Shown piece after piece: positions 42,633-52,312 of a stretch of DNA of 64,000 nt. The DNA comes from an uncultured Shimia sp. GTDB lineage: Bacteria > Pseudomonadota > Alphaproteobacteria > Rhodobacterales > Rhodobacteraceae. The stretch spans positions 62,001 to 126,000 of the forward strand of contig NZ_CANLRL010000002.1 of the NCBI RefSeq assembly GCF_947493595.1. Direction: 5' to 3'. The notes beneath the pieces are model-generated. The model had not been told where the DNA came from, ran no database searches, and was given only the letters and a program-made list of their open reading frames with translations. Position 1 is the stretch's first letter. Each line of letters begins with the position of its first letter. The position numbers and the translations under genes were made by a program.

Positions 42633-43541
42633 ATGACCGACAGCAGTGTTCCTTCCATTGTGCGGCGGCGGCGCAAGCTGCCGCAGATCAAAAAGCTGGC
42701 GATGTTGTCGGCACTGCGCAGTCAGATGTGGGTGATGTCCCGCACGTCGCCAGACAAGGCAGCCGCACGGTTGGCCGATCTGTTCACCACCCCTCCCCGC
42801 CCTTCTGTGCGCCATTGGGAGCGCCATGCCATGACACAGGCGCGCTACACACGGCGGCGGTTTGGCGCCTTGGGGTTTTTGTCAGTGTACCGATGGGTGC
42901 CGGAGCGCAATGGGCCGCATCCCAAAGTGCTTTTGATGCATGGGTTTGGCGGGCGTGTCAGCCAGTTGAGCGGCTTGGCGGAGCCCTTGGTGGCCGCTGG
43001 TTATGAAGTGGTGGGGTTTGATGCACCGGGACATGGGCAATCGCCAAAGCGCAACGCCGCCCTGCCGGATTTTGTCGATGCGCTGGAGATGTTTGCCACA
43101 CATGAGGGACCGCTTGATACGGTGGTTGGCCATTCCATGGGCGGCGCGGCCATGGCAACGGCCTTGCGGCGAGGCATGGCGGCCAAGCGCGCGGTACTGA
43201 TTGCGCCGCCGGCCTATCCGGGCACGTATTTGGCGCAGGCAGGGCGCATGTTGGGGGCCACAGAGAAGGTTTCCGGGCGGGCGCAAGCGCAGATCGAGGC
43301 GCAATATGGGCGGGCGTTTGATGAATTTCGCACGCCGCTCAATGCGTCAGTTCTGGATCAAGACGCATTGATCCTGCATGATCGTGAAGATCAGCAGGTA
43401 CCGTTGGCAGAAGGCAACCAAGTGGCCAAAGCCTGGGAAGGGGCGCAATTTGAGATCACCGAGGGCCTGGGGCACACCCGCATTTTGCAAGCTCCAAGCA
43501 CGGTGGCTATGGTGCAGAAATTTCTGATGGAAGCGACTTAG
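42633..43541 (+). CDS. Alpha/beta hydrolase
   Basis: The 302-residue enzyme has the nucleophile elbow GHSMGGAAMATAL with catalytic Ser and the His in EGLGHTRILQ. The oxyanion-side motif MHGFGGRVSQL and the acid region HDREDQQVP are also present. A basic, possibly membrane-near N-terminus (RRRRKLPQIKKL) precedes the fold. I use the ATG at 42633 with GGAG 6 bases ahead; the frame also opens at a TTG 18 bases upstream. Its expression is probably controlled by the divergent HxlR regulator. Substrate unknown. The end overlaps pncB by 4 bases on the other strand. Confidence 0.85.
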   Translation: MTDSSVPSIVRRRRKLPQIKKLAMLSALRSQMWVMSRTSPDKAAARLADLFTTPPRPSVRHWERHAMTQARYTRRRFGALGFLSVYRWVPERNGPHPKVLLMHGFGGRVSQLSGLAEPLVAAGYEVVGFDAPGHGQSPKRNAALPDFVDALEMFATHEGPLDTVVGHSMGGAAMATALRRGMAAKRAVLIAPPAYPGTYLAQAGRMLGATEKVSGRAQAQIEAQYGRAFDEFRTPLNASVLDQDALILHDREDQQVPLAEGNQVAKAWEGAQFEITEGLGHTRILQAPSTVAMVQKFLMEAT

Positions 43542-44830
43542 ACGATCACTTCCATTTCGTCCTGCTGGCCCACGCCAAACACGCGTTTGTAACGCTCAAT
43601 CTCGCTGGCGGGACCCATGGCTTTGTTGGGGTTGTCCGATAGCTTCACCGTCGGTTTGCCGTTGGCCTTGATGGCTTTGCAGACCATGGAGAACGGCGCC
43701 AGACCGTCGTCTTGGGTCAAACCGCGGAAGTCGTTGGTCAGCAAGGTGCCCCAGCCAAAGGACACGCGTACGCGGCCAGCAAATTGCATGTGTAATTCGG
43801 CAATTTTGTCGGTGTCCAGACCATCAGAGAAAATCACCAGCTTCTTGGTGGGGTCTTCGCCACGGTCTTTCCACCAGCGAATGGCGGTTTCCGCGCCTTT
43901 GGCGGGATCACCACTGTCGATGCGGATGCCGGTCCAGCCCGCAAGCCAATCCGGCGCGCCTTTCAAAAAGCCTTCGGTGCCATAGGTGTCCGGCAGGATG
44001 ATGCGCAGGTTACCCTCGTGTTCGTCATGCCAATCTGCGAGCACTTTGTAGGGTGCTTGACGCAACTCCTCGTCGTTTTCCGCCAGTGCCGAGAACACCA
44101 TTGGCAGCTCATGTGCATTGGTGCCAATCGCTTCCAGATCGCGTTTCATCGCAATCAGGCAGTTGGAGGTGCCGACAAACTTGTCACCCAAACCCTCGAC
44201 CATGGCTTGCACACACCAGTCTTGCCACAGATAGGAATGACGGCGGCGGGTGCCAAAATCCGCAATCCGCAGGTCCGGCAAGGTGCGCAGGTGGTCGATT
44301 TTTTCCCAGAGTTTAGTCATGGCGCGCGCATAGAGCACTTGCAGCTCAAACCTGCGCATGTCGTGCAACACGGCACGGCCACGTAGCTCCATCAGCACCG
44401 CCAAAGCCGGGATTTCCCACAGCATGACCTCGTGCCATTTACCTTCAAAGGTCAACTCATACTGGCCGTCGCGCTTTTCCAGATGGTAATCCGGCAGACG
44501 CATGTTTTCGAACCACTCCATAAAGTCCGGACGGAACATTTGGCGTTTGCCATAAAACGTGTTGCCGCGCAGGAAGGTGCTTTCGCCACGGCTCAGGGAC
44601 AACGATTGGATATGGTCGAGCTGTTCGCGCAGCTCCCCTTCGTCGATCAACTCCGCCAGGCGGATGTTGGAAGACCGGTTAATCAGGCTAAAGGTGACAT
44701 GCGCGTCAGGGCGATTGCGGAAAATCGACTGGCACATCAGCAACTTATAAAAGTCGTTGTCGATGAGTGACCGAACAATCGGGTCAATCTTCCATTTGTG
44801 GTTCCAGACGCGCGTGGCGATATCGACCAT
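43538..44830 (-). CDS. pncB: Nicotinate phosphoribosyltransferase
   Basis: PncB makes nicotinate mononucleotide from nicotinate and PRPP in the salvage of NAD. Recognised are an NDFYKLLMCQSIFRN start, the FGTRRRHSY block and the phosphate-binding region RIDSGDPAKGAETAIRWW. The His that is autophosphorylated in the family lies in the FGTRRRHSY block. The ATG at 44830 gives 430 residues and follows GAGGG; a GTG five codons earlier is possible. On the same strand 74 bases upstream is a hybrid kinase, and upstream of that is pncA. The two salvage genes thus flank a sensor kinase. Confidence 0.95.
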   Translation of the reverse strand: MVDIATRVWNHKWKIDPIVRSLIDNDFYKLLMCQSIFRNRPDAHVTFSLINRSSNIRLAELIDEGELREQLDHIQSLSLSRGESTFLRGNTFYGKRQMFRPDFMEWFENMRLPDYHLEKRDGQYELTFEGKWHEVMLWEIPALAVLMELRGRAVLHDMRRFELQVLYARAMTKLWEKIDHLRTLPDLRIADFGTRRRHSYLWQDWCVQAMVEGLGDKFVGTSNCLIAMKRDLEAIGTNAHELPMVFSALAENDEELRQAPYKVLADWHDEHEGNLRIILPDTYGTEGFLKGAPDWLAGWTGIRIDSGDPAKGAETAIRWWKDRGEDPTKKLVIFSDGLDTDKIAELHMQFAGRVRVSFGWGTLLTNDFRGLTQDDGLAPFSMVCKAIKANGKPTVKLSDNPNKAMGPASEIERYKRVFGVGQQDEMEVIV

Positions 44831-44904
44831 AATTCTGGCCCTCACAGTCTCGTTTGGCTGTTAATACCCAGAAAATCAAAGGCCTGAAAGCCCTTATGGG
44901 GATG

Positions 44905-47148
44905 TCAGCCAATACGAGCGGTGTTGGTGCGGCTTTCTAGTCCATGAGCAATGGCTTTCAGCAGCTCCGCACGCCGCACCGGTTTGGGCAGAAACCCATT
45001 CATGCCCGCCTCCAAACACGCCTGACGGTCGCTGCGGTAAGCGTTGGCCGTCAGAGCAATGATATGCGGTTGGATCGTCATTTGATTGCGAATGAAGCGG
45101 GTTGCATCAAGCCCATCCATGACCGGCATCGACATATCCATAAGCACCACCTGTGGCTGATGCGCCTTGACCATTTCCACCGCCTCTTCGCCGTTCACGG
45201 CGGTGATTAAGGTCAATGGCAAATCCTTCAGAAGTTTCTGCACAAGGAAACGGTTGGTGCGATTGTCTTCCGCCAAAAGCACAGTTGCGCCAGAAAACAC
45301 CATCTCGTCCGGCAAAACATCCGGGTCCGCAAGCCGCTTGGCCGGGAGGTTGACGGCTGGAAAATCCACTTGAATGACAAAACAGGAGCCAACATTCACT
45401 GCGCTGGTTGCGGTGACATCTCCCCCCATCATCCGGGCCAGCTGGCGGGAAATGGCGAGCCCCAATCCCGTGCCGCCAAAGCGCCGGGTCGTGGCGGCGT
45501 CAGCCTGAGCAAATTGATCAAACACATGCTCAATCCGATCCGGAGCGATGCCGATACCCGTATCCGCGACCGAAATCTCAAGACCATGGTCCGGGCCTTC
45601 TTTGACAGTGCCGACATGCACAGTCACGTCACCGGTTTCTGTAAATTTGATGGCATTGCCAATCACATTCACCAATATTTGCCGCAGGCGCCCGTCATCG
45701 CCCCAGACCGTTCGGGGGAGGTTATCGGCGATTTCAATCCCAAGCGGAATGCCTTTTGCCGCCGCTTGTGGACGCATCAGGTTCATGACTTCATCCAAAC
45801 AAGGCTGCAACTCAAAGGCAACGGAGCTGATTTTGAGATGCCCATCCTGAAGTTTTGAGAAGTCGAGAATATCGTTGATGATGGTCAGCAGCGCCTCAGA
45901 GGAATGGCGGATGGTTTGCACATAAAGCGTCTCTTCGGCGCCGAGCTTAGCATCTGTAAGAAGTTCTGACATGCCAATGATTCCGTTCATCGGCGTGCGG
46001 ATTTCATGGCTCATGGTCGCAAGGAAGGCGGTTTTGGCGCGCTCCCCCTGCTCCGCGGCCCGTTTGGCTTCGGCCAGTTCGTTTTCGCGCTGGTTCTTAA
46101 GTGTCACGTCACGGTCAACCGAGATGACCATTTCGAGGTTGCCATGTTCGTCAAACACGGGCGAGAGATTGGTTTCAACCCAGAACGGTGCGCCAACTTT
46201 GGTGTAGTTCACGTTTTCGCCGCTGGCGGCTACGCCGTCTTTGATGGCCTGTGTAAACCGCTTCAGAATCGCGGGGTCAGACCGGGGGCCGTGCAGGTAG
46301 TCGGCGGGGTGTTTGCCCACCACCTCGGACAGCTTATAGCCGGTTTTGCGGGTGAAGGCCGGGTTGACCCAAAGTGTGTTGGCATCCGCGTCCAGCATGA
46401 TGATGCTGTCGACGGCATTTTCGGCAATCGAGCCCAGGAAACGGCCTTCGCGCTGGCGCGCCAGCAAAGAAGCGTTGGCTCTAGCCAGTTCCAGCCCCTG
46501 TTCAATCTGGCGGCGCTGTTGTCGCAAGTCCCGCTGGCGGCCGGTTGTGACATAGCTGACAAATGGCAGCATGGTGTAGGCGACCATCAACGTCCCAACC
46601 AAATTGTAGAACACCTGTTCACGGTGGTTCTGCAGCATATAAAAATCTGCCACAAATAACAGTACGGTTGAGGCTCCGTATACGGACAAGCGTGTGAAGG
46701 CTGCCACGCGGTGGTACGATAGCGCCATAATGGCATTCACGGAGGCGGACCCTAAATAGGCCAAACACAGCAGAAGAGCGGCCTCGCGTGGGGTTGCCAA
46801 CCACAAGATCGCGACAAAGGCTGATAGACCAAACGCCTGAGCAAAAGCCGTAAGTGTTGTTTTGCGCTGGAGGTCCTTAACGGTCTCACCACGCTGTAAA
46901 TTCTTGGTTATTCCATGCAGTACGTAGCTGTCGATTACATCCCCACTGGCCGCAACCAAAACAGCCAGCCCGGCAATTTGGAGCGACGCAGAATAGGCCA
47001 GGACCATAGCCCCAAATAGCACGAGCACTTGGCGGCTGTAGAAATACCGCAACCGGCCACGGGCATAGCGCACCAACAAGCCAGCCGGCGTGTTGCGCCG
47101 ATCAAAAGCCTCCAGGGCCCGGTTAAGCTCGTGAATTTCCGCAGCCAT
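44905..47148 (-). CDS. Membrane-bound hybrid sensor histidine kinase with PAS domain
   Basis: The 747-residue kinase has about six membrane helices in residues 40-200 (for example VLVLFGAMVLAYSASL and YNLVGTLMVAYTMLPFVSYV). A coiled segment and a PAS-PAC domain (about 235-350) follow. The phospho-His is His381 in MSHEIRTPMNG. The ATPase (GGTGLGLAISRQL) and a C-terminal receiver (about 620-740) follow; the receiver has AEDNRTNR, phospho-Asp in VLMDMSMP, and Lys in PKP. The signal is unknown. It lies between pncA (73 bases upstream) and pncB, so a link to NAD metabolism is possible but unproved. The receiver is closely like the one at the start of the window. Confidence 0.92.
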   Translation of the reverse strand: MAAEIHELNRALEAFDRRNTPAGLLVRYARGRLRYFYSRQVLVLFGAMVLAYSASLQIAGLAVLVAASGDVIDSYVLHGITKNLQRGETVKDLQRKTTLTAFAQAFGLSAFVAILWLATPREAALLLCLAYLGSASVNAIMALSYHRVAAFTRLSVYGASTVLLFVADFYMLQNHREQVFYNLVGTLMVAYTMLPFVSYVTTGRQRDLRQQRRQIEQGLELARANASLLARQREGRFLGSIAENAVDSIIMLDADANTLWVNPAFTRKTGYKLSEVVGKHPADYLHGPRSDPAILKRFTQAIKDGVAASGENVNYTKVGAPFWVETNLSPVFDEHGNLEMVISVDRDVTLKNQRENELAEAKRAAEQGERAKTAFLATMSHEIRTPMNGIIGMSELLTDAKLGAEETLYVQTIRHSSEALLTIINDILDFSKLQDGHLKISSVAFELQPCLDEVMNLMRPQAAAKGIPLGIEIADNLPRTVWGDDGRLRQILVNVIGNAIKFTETGDVTVHVGTVKEGPDHGLEISVADTGIGIAPDRIEHVFDQFAQADAATTRRFGGTGLGLAISRQLARMMGGDVTATSAVNVGSCFVIQVDFPAVNLPAKRLADPDVLPDEMVFSGATVLLAEDNRTNRFLVQKLLKDLPLTLITAVNGEEAVEMVKAHQPQVVLMDMSMPVMDGLDATRFIRNQMTIQPHIIALTANAYRSDRQACLEAGMNGFLPKPVRRAELLKAIAHGLESRTNTARIG

Positions 47149-47221
47149 TTCCCAATCTTCTCAGACAACTAACAACGGGTAAATGACCGGTATTTGGTTA
47201 ACAAACCAAGAATTTTTTCTC

Positions 47222-47818
47222 TCAAATGCGAGAAATTCCTGCTGTGTCCATGGCATTTTCAGCAGCGGTGAGGGAGCCATCCAGATCAATGGCGCGACAC
47301 AGGTCTTGGCGGACCGTCACGTGAAAACCCAAACGGGCTGCATCCAGCGCCGAAAACTGGACACAAAAATCGGTGGCCAGCCCAACCATTGTGATCTCGG
47401 TGACATCCAGGGTTTTCAGGTAGCCCTCCAACCCGGTGGGGGTCTTCTGGTCGTTTTCAAAAAAGGCGGAGTAACTGTCGATGGCTGGGTTGGTGCCCTT
47501 GCGGATGATGACATTGGCGCGGGATAGATTGAGGTCGGCGTGCAGGTCGGACCCTGCACTGCCTTGCACACAGTGGTCTGGCCAAAGCACCTGGGGTCCG
47601 TAAGGCATGTCGATCAGCTCATAGGGAGATTTCCCATCATGGCTGCTGGCAAACGATGAGTGGCCTGCCGGATGCCAGTCTTGGGTCAGAACAACCGTGT
47701 CAAAGTCCTGCATCAGCGCATTGATACCCGGCACAATTTGATCGCCTTTGGGCACGGCAAGTGCACCACCGGGGCAAAAATCATTCTGGACATCAATCAC
47801 AATCAAAGCGTTGGCCAT
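47222..47818 (-). CDS. pncA: Nicotinamidase PncA
   Basis: PncA deamidates nicotinamide to nicotinate, which PncB then uses. The family's catalytic Asp is Asp9 in LIVIDVQNDFCPGG, the nucleophile Cys is in VGLATDFCVQFSALD, and the metal site includes VLTQDWHPAGHSSF and WPDHCVQG. I chose the ATG at 47818, preceded by GAGGAGA, which gives 198 residues; the open frame extends 13 codons further. The N-formylglutamate amidohydrolase gene ends 63 bases upstream on the same strand. Confidence 0.95.
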   Translation of the reverse strand: MANALIVIDVQNDFCPGGALAVPKGDQIVPGINALMQDFDTVVLTQDWHPAGHSSFASSHDGKSPYELIDMPYGPQVLWPDHCVQGSAGSDLHADLNLSRANVIIRKGTNPAIDSYSAFFENDQKTPTGLEGYLKTLDVTEITMVGLATDFCVQFSALDAARLGFHVTVRQDLCRAIDLDGSLTAAENAMDTAGISRI

Positions 47819-47881
47819 TTGGGTCTCCTCGTCTTTGCCTAGAGCCTTACCAAGCACACCGGCAAGGTCAACGGCGCGGTG

Positions 47882-48745
47882 TCATTCGGCCGCCAGGCTG
47901 TTGACCTCCGGTTTGCCCAATTGGGCAATTTGGGCCACCACCTGTGTCAGGCGTTCGCGGAAACTCTCGTAGTCAGAATGGGGCTGGATCGTGGTCTCAT
48001 CCATATAGAGGGACCGGTCAATTTCGATCTGAATGGCGTGTTGTGCTCTCAGAGGCCGACCATAGTGCTGCGTGACATAAGCGCCGGCAAAAGGGGTGTT
48101 CCGGGAGACAACAAAACCTGCTTTCACAAAGGCCGCTTCGATCTGATCGACCAGCTCTACATCAGCGGCAGCCCCAAAACGATCGCCTAGCACAATTTCG
48201 GGCCGCGGCGTACCGCGGCGCGTGGCACCCTGCACGGCCTCACGCGGCATGGAGTGACAATCAATCAAGATGGCTTCGCCAAAGTCTTGTCTGGCTGTTT
48301 CGAGCAGGTTTTGAAGCGCGCTGTGGTACGGGCGCCAATAGGTCTCGATGCGGTCCTCTGCTTCCGCGCGGGTCATTTTGCCGTGATAAATCGCCCGGCC
48401 GTTTGCCACCACGCGGGGAATCACCCCAAGGCCGGAGGCGACACGCGGGTTGTGGCCAACTTTGCGTACGCCTTGGATCAGCGCAGGGTCCAGTTCTTCG
48501 GCCGCGCGGTTTAGATCCAACAATGCTCTGGGCGCCTGTGCCACAAGAAACGGTGCGCCAAAATTCGGTGCCTCTGCGAAGAGTTGGTCCACGAAAGCGT
48601 CTTCTGAGGAGCGAATCGTGTGCGCATTGAGCAAGGACCGCCGAATAAACCACTCCGGATAGTCACACCCGCTGTGCGGCGAGGCAAAAACCACCGATGT
48701 CTGCACGGTTTGAGGTTCAAAAATGCGGTAGGCGGGAGTTTCCAT
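47882..48745 (-). CDS. N-formylglutamate amidohydrolase family protein
   Basis: The 287-residue protein carries the family pattern: ASPHSGCDYPEWFIRRSLLN, then the metal-binding EAILIDCHSMPRE and the C-terminal AIQIEIDRSLYMD. The classical member, HutG, removes formate from N-formylglutamate at the end of histidine breakdown. No other hut gene is here, so the true substrate may differ. GGAGAG precedes the ATG. It is the first gene of the minus-strand group that leads to pncA and pncB, and it lies beside the divergent tRNA-Val promoter. Confidence 0.88.
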   Translation of the reverse strand: METPAYRIFEPQTVQTSVVFASPHSGCDYPEWFIRRSLLNAHTIRSSEDAFVDQLFAEAPNFGAPFLVAQAPRALLDLNRAAEELDPALIQGVRKVGHNPRVASGLGVIPRVVANGRAIYHGKMTRAEAEDRIETYWRPYHSALQNLLETARQDFGEAILIDCHSMPREAVQGATRRGTPRPEIVLGDRFGAAADVELVDQIEAAFVKAGFVVSRNTPFAGAYVTQHYGRPLRAQHAIQIEIDRSLYMDETTIQPHSDYESFRERLTQVVAQIAQLGKPEVNSLAAE

Positions 48746-48799
48746 CTTCTCTCCTGTTCCCTCAAACTATAGCCTCAAAAATTACTGCGCCAAAAGCCC

Positions 48800-48828
48800 T
48801 TGATCCCCCCTGCGACTCCTTTTATAGA
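48800..48828 (+). promoter_or_regulatory. Promoter of the tRNA-Val gene
   Basis: TTGATC (48800-48805) and TATAGA (48823-48828) are separated by 17 bases, a near-consensus promoter. It is followed by a stem GGCGCGG / CCGCGCC (48839-48857) in the 5' leader, and the tRNA begins at 48898. Confidence 0.65.
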
Positions 48829-48897
48829 GACCGCCACTGGCGCGGGTTTTCCGCGCCCCCTTTTGTTAGGGGGTGATTGATCCAAGCTGGTGTCAAA

Positions 48898-48972
48898 GGG
48901 CGATTAGCTCAGCGGTAGAGCACTTCGTTGACATCGAAGGGGTCACTGGTTCGATCCCAGTATCGCCCACCA
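48898..48972 (+). tRNA. tRNA-Val (anticodon GAC)
   Basis: A full cloverleaf: acceptor stem GGGCGAT / ATCGCCC, D loop AGCTCAGCGGTAGAGC, anticodon stem-loop CTTCGTTGACATCGAAG with GAC at the anticodon, and T arm TGGTTCGATCCCA. Discriminator A and an encoded CCA end it. Likely transcribed together with rpmJ, as no T-run terminator separates them; only the hairpin CCTCTC-ATTT-GAGAGG (48984-48999) lies between. Confidence 0.97.
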
Positions 48973-49048
48973 TGAATTCATCGCCTCTCATTTGAGAGGT
49001 CCCGTAACCCCAGGCGCACCGCAGCGCCGCGAAATGAGGAGAAGGCCC

Positions 49049-49174
49049 ATGAAGGTCAAGAACTCGCTCCGCTCGCTCAAGAACCGGCACCGCGATTGCC
49101 GGATCGTGCGCCGCAAGGGCCGCGTTTACGTGATCAATAAGACCCAGCGTCGCTTCAAAGCACGTCAGGGCTAA
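49049..49174 (+). CDS. rpmJ: 50S ribosomal protein bL36
   Basis: A 41-residue basic protein, [17 protein letters not shown] at the start and [12 protein letters not shown] at the end, matches bL36 of alphaproteobacteria. It has one Cys, so it is the zinc-independent form rather than the four-ligand zinc type. GGAGAAGG lies before the ATG at 49049; an ATG 57 bases upstream gives no family likeness. It follows tRNA-Val and ends at a strong terminator. Confidence 0.96.
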   Translation: MKVKNSLRSLKNRHRDCRIVRRKGRVYVINKTQRRFKARQG

Positions 49175-49205
49175 GTCGCAAGACTTACATCACAGCAAAG
49201 AAGAA

Positions 49206-49228
49206 GCCGCCCTTGGGCGGCTTTTTTA
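49206..49228 (+). terminator. Intrinsic terminator of rpmJ
   Basis: Stem GCCGCC-CTTG-GGCGGC (49206-49221) is followed by seven T. It lies 31 bases after the rpmJ stop codon. Confidence 0.93.
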
Positions 49229-49252
49229 TGTTTGGCCGTTGGGAAAGCAGCT

Positions 49253-50044
49253 TCATTTGAATGTGTAGGCGTAGGCAATGAAGGGGCCGCTTGAATAGAA
49301 ATCAGCCCCAAAGGTGCCGTCTGACCGGGTGGTTTCAAAATTGATGTCGTAATGGCGCCAACCAAACACCACCGAGGACCGCTCATTGAATTGTTTGGAA
49401 ATGGCGAGATTGGCGCTCCAAGCAAGATCATTGCCGTTGGCACCAAAGCCGCTAGCATCCACCGCGACGGCGCCTGTCCAGCTGTCGGCTATCTCCCAGG
49501 CATAACGCGCGCCCACCACAGGCTCCCACCAGCGTTCAGTGCCACCAACATCCACTAGCCCGCCAGGGCCCACCACGCTTTGCGTGAGGCGATTGTAGCG
49601 TGCACCGCCCTGCACATCGAAGGCGAAGGGGCGACCATTGCCCAAGTCACCGCTGACAGCGCGATACCCCACAAGCAAGCCAAGCCAGCTTTGCGTGGAT
49701 TTCACTTCCGCAAAGCGGCCCGCGCCCGGGCCCGCAGAGATTGAGGCCGTTTCACTGAGGCCGATGTAGTGCCCCTCGGCAATCAATCCGAGTCGCCCGT
49801 GCCACGCCTCAAACCGGCCGGTTGTGGTGAAGTCGAGATGCTCCAGCGCGTCACGCAAGTTCATATCTAATGCAGCGGTGTTGCCAGCCACAGTCACATC
49901 ACCGTTGGTTTTGGCTGCGGCAAACAGTCCAAGCGTGGCACGAATGCGCCAGTCATCGGAGTCAGTAAGCGTAATAGGGTTGGCCCAAAGAGGGCTGCTG
50001 CTCGTAAAAAGCAGAGGAATGAGTGCTATGAAAAATCGAAACAT
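49253..50044 (-). CDS. Predicted outer-membrane beta-barrel protein
   Basis: The 263-residue product has a Sec signal peptide (FFIALIPLLFTSSSPLWA, cleaved before NPITL). The rest is a chain of short amphipathic beta strands, for instance RFEAWHGRLGLIAEGHYIGL and FAFDVQGGARYNRLTQSV, ending in FIAYAYTFK. This pattern is typical of a small outer-membrane barrel of 8-10 strands. I do not recognise the exact family and assign no transport function. It stands between rpmJ (opposite strand) and petC, and is not linked to the bc1 genes by spacing. Confidence 0.68.
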   Translation of the reverse strand: MFRFFIALIPLLFTSSSPLWANPITLTDSDDWRIRATLGLFAAAKTNGDVTVAGNTAALDMNLRDALEHLDFTTTGRFEAWHGRLGLIAEGHYIGLSETASISAGPGAGRFAEVKSTQSWLGLLVGYRAVSGDLGNGRPFAFDVQGGARYNRLTQSVVGPGGLVDVGGTERWWEPVVGARYAWEIADSWTGAVAVDASGFGANGNDLAWSANLAISKQFNERSSVVFGWRHYDINFETTRSDGTFGADFYSSGPFIAYAYTFK

Positions 50045-50114
50045 CTAGAGCCTCCGGTCCTGTGAGTCCCGTCGCCTGATCCAGTGTGCGCCCGATTCTA
50101 TGGTTTTCCAAAGC

Positions 50115-50155
50115 AAAAAATGAGAGCGCCCCGCCAGGGTGACCCGGCGAGGCGC
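50115..50155 (-). terminator. Intrinsic terminator of petABC
   Basis: On the minus strand a 10-base stem GCGCCTCGCC / GGCGGGGCGC (one T-G pair, 10-base loop) is followed by TCTCATTTTTT. It is 26 bases after the petC stop codon. Confidence 0.85.
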
Positions 50156-50180
50156 GAAAATTTAGATCTCTGTCAGCTCA

Positions 50181-50972
50181 TCAGAGGTTGAGCTTTTTGC
50201 CTTTGATTGGCGCCCAGAGCTTCTTGTTGGTCAGGTAGAGCAACACACTGAGCAAGGACAGGAACAGAACCGCGGTCAGGCCTGCGCGCTGACGGGCCAT
50301 CATTTTTGGCTCAGCTGTCCACATCAGGAAGGCGGCCGTATCCTCTGCTACGTGGTGCAGGGAGTTGGAATGGCCATCGGCGTACTCCACATCCTCACCG
50401 TACAGCGGTGGTGCCATGGCAATCCAACCACCCGGGAAGGCGGTGTTTTCGTAGAACGTGGTGCCAGCTTCTTCTTTCTCTTCACCGGTGTAACCGGTCA
50501 GGAGAGAGTAGATGTACTCTGCGCCACCCATGCCTTTGACCAGCTGGTTGATGCCGGTGCCCTGCGGGCCGTGGAAGCCTGCGCGTGCTTTGGCCATCAA
50601 GCTGAGGTCAGGCGCTTCTGCCAGACCGCTCTCAGGGAAGTGGTCGGTTGGTGCCCGTGGGCGATCGTCGTCCAGCTCTGGGTCGAAGATGTCGAACTGC
50701 GCGGCATAGGCACGCACCTGGTCTTCCGGCAGGTGTGGACCACCTTCATCAGCCAGAGTGCGCAGCGGCACGTACTTCAGGCCGTGACACGCCGAGCAAA
50801 CCTCGGTGTAGACCTGAAGGCCACGTTGCAGCTGGTTCTGGTCAAATTTGCCAAACGGACCTTCAAAGGAGAAGTCGATGTCTTCGACGTGGCCTGCGCC
50901 ACCTGCAGCCATCGCGCCACCTGCCGAGAAGGACAGGGCGGCCAAAGCAGCAATGCTAAGTTTCTTAAGCAT
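50181..50972 (-). CDS. petC: Cytochrome c1, bc1 complex
   Basis: Cytochrome c1 carries electrons from the Rieske centre to cytochrome c. The heme site [13 protein letters not shown] is near residue 55, the Met ligand lies in the later [13 protein letters not shown] segment, and one C-terminal membrane helix ([18 protein letters not shown]) anchors it. The signal peptide is [19 protein letters not shown]. With 263 residues it matches Rhodobacter c1. It follows petB by 14 bases and ends the petABC operon at a terminator. Confidence 0.97.
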   Translation of the reverse strand: MLKKLSIAALAALSFSAGGAMAAGGAGHVEDIDFSFEGPFGKFDQNQLQRGLQVYTEVCSACHGLKYVPLRTLADEGGPHLPEDQVRAYAAQFDIFDPELDDDRPRAPTDHFPESGLAEAPDLSLMAKARAGFHGPQGTGINQLVKGMGGAEYIYSLLTGYTGEEKEEAGTTFYENTAFPGGWIAMAPPLYGEDVEYADGHSNSLHHVAEDTAAFLMWTAEPKMMARQRAGLTAVLFLSLLSVLLYLTNKKLWAPIKGKKLNL

Positions 50973-50986
50973 AATCCTGGTTCCTC

Positions 50987-52300
50987 TTATTCAGCAGGTT
51001 TGCCGTAGTGGGCGTTGAAGTCTTCTTCGATGGTGGCCGGCGGTGTTGTCGGCTTTTCGATCACACCGAGAATCGGCAGAATCACGAAGAAGTAAGCGAA
51101 CCAGTAGGTCGCACCAATCAGGGAGATGGTGGAGTATGGCGGCTCTGCTGGCATTGCGCCGGCCCACATCAGAACGATGAAGTCGACAACCAGAAGGGCG
51201 TACCACCACTTGAACATCGGACGGTAACGACCGGAGCGCACGCGGGAGGTATCGAGCCATGGCACCAGAGCCATCGCAATGATCGCACCAAACATCGCCA
51301 GAACACCAAAGAACTTGGCGTCGATGATGCCACCGGTGATCCAGCTGGCGCCCATCACAACCCAAACGTCGGCAGTGAAGGCACGCAGGATCGCGTAGAA
51401 CGGCAGGAAGTACCATTCAGGCACGATGTGTGCAGGTGTCGCCAGCGGGTTGGCTTCGAGATAGTTGTCCGGGTGACCCAGGTAGTTCGGCATAAAGCCT
51501 ACGATCGCGAAGAAGATGGTCAGAACAATTGCCAGACCCACGAGATCTTTGATCACGAAGTAAGGCCAGAATGGCAGGGTGTCTTTTTTGACTTCTTCTT
51601 TGGAGCCTTTGCGCACATCAACACCGGTTGGGTTGTTGTTGCCTGTGGTGTGGAAGGCCCAGATGTGCACAACCACCAGAGCGGCAATCACAAACGGCAC
51701 CAGATAGTGCAGCGAGAAGAAGCGGTTCAGTGTGGCGTTGTCCACAGCAGGTCCGCCGAGCAGCCAAGTCTGGATCGCTTCGCCGATGAACGGGATCGCG
51801 CCAAACAGGCCGGTGATCACGGTGGCACCCCAGAAAGACATCTGACCCCAAGGCAGAACGTAGCCCATGAAGCCGGCTGCCATCATCAGAAGGTAAATGA
51901 TCATGCCAACAATCCATGTGATCTCACGTGGGGCTTTATAAGAGCCGTAGTAGAGGCCACGGAAGATGTGGATGTAGACCGCAAAGAAGAACAGCGAGGC
52001 GCCGTTCATGTGGATGTAGCGGATCATGTGACCGCCGTTCACGTTGCGCATGATGTGCTCAACGGAGGCAAACGCCAGATCAACGTGCGGGGTGTAGTGC
52101 ATCACCAGAACAATGCCGGTGACAATTTGCAGCACCAGGCAGAACGCCAGAACGATGCCCCAAATCCACCACCAGTTCAGGTTTTTTGGCGTTGGAATCA
52201 TCAGGGTGTTGTACAGCAGACCGATAATCGGCAGGCGGCTCTCAACCCATTTTTCGCCCTTTGTCTTGGGCTCGTAGTGATCGTGTGGGATACCAGACAT
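50987..52300 (-). CDS. petB: Cytochrome b, bc1 complex
   Basis: This is the membrane core of the bc1 complex with two hemes b and the quinol sites. The 437-residue protein has eight helices: for instance [40 protein letters not shown] with the Qo-site residues, and [14 protein letters not shown], which contains the conserved PEWY. Heme His ligands are visible in helices II and IV. It follows petA by 12 bases. The extended C-terminus after [18 protein letters not shown] is usual for the alphaproteobacterial protein. Confidence 0.98.
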   Translation of the reverse strand: MSGIPHDHYEPKTKGEKWVESRLPIIGLLYNTLMIPTPKNLNWWWIWGIVLAFCLVLQIVTGIVLVMHYTPHVDLAFASVEHIMRNVNGGHMIRYIHMNGASLFFFAVYIHIFRGLYYGSYKAPREITWIVGMIIYLLMMAAGFMGYVLPWGQMSFWGATVITGLFGAIPFIGEAIQTWLLGGPAVDNATLNRFFSLHYLVPFVIAALVVVHIWAFHTTGNNNPTGVDVRKGSKEEVKKDTLPFWPYFVIKDLVGLAIVLTIFFAIVGFMPNYLGHPDNYLEANPLATPAHIVPEWYFLPFYAILRAFTADVWVVMGASWITGGIIDAKFFGVLAMFGAIIAMALVPWLDTSRVRSGRYRPMFKWWYALLVVDFIVLMWAGAMPAEPPYSTISLIGATYWFAYFFVILPILGVIEKPTTPPATIEEDFNAHYGKPAE

Positions 52301-52312
52301 ACGCGCGTCTCC

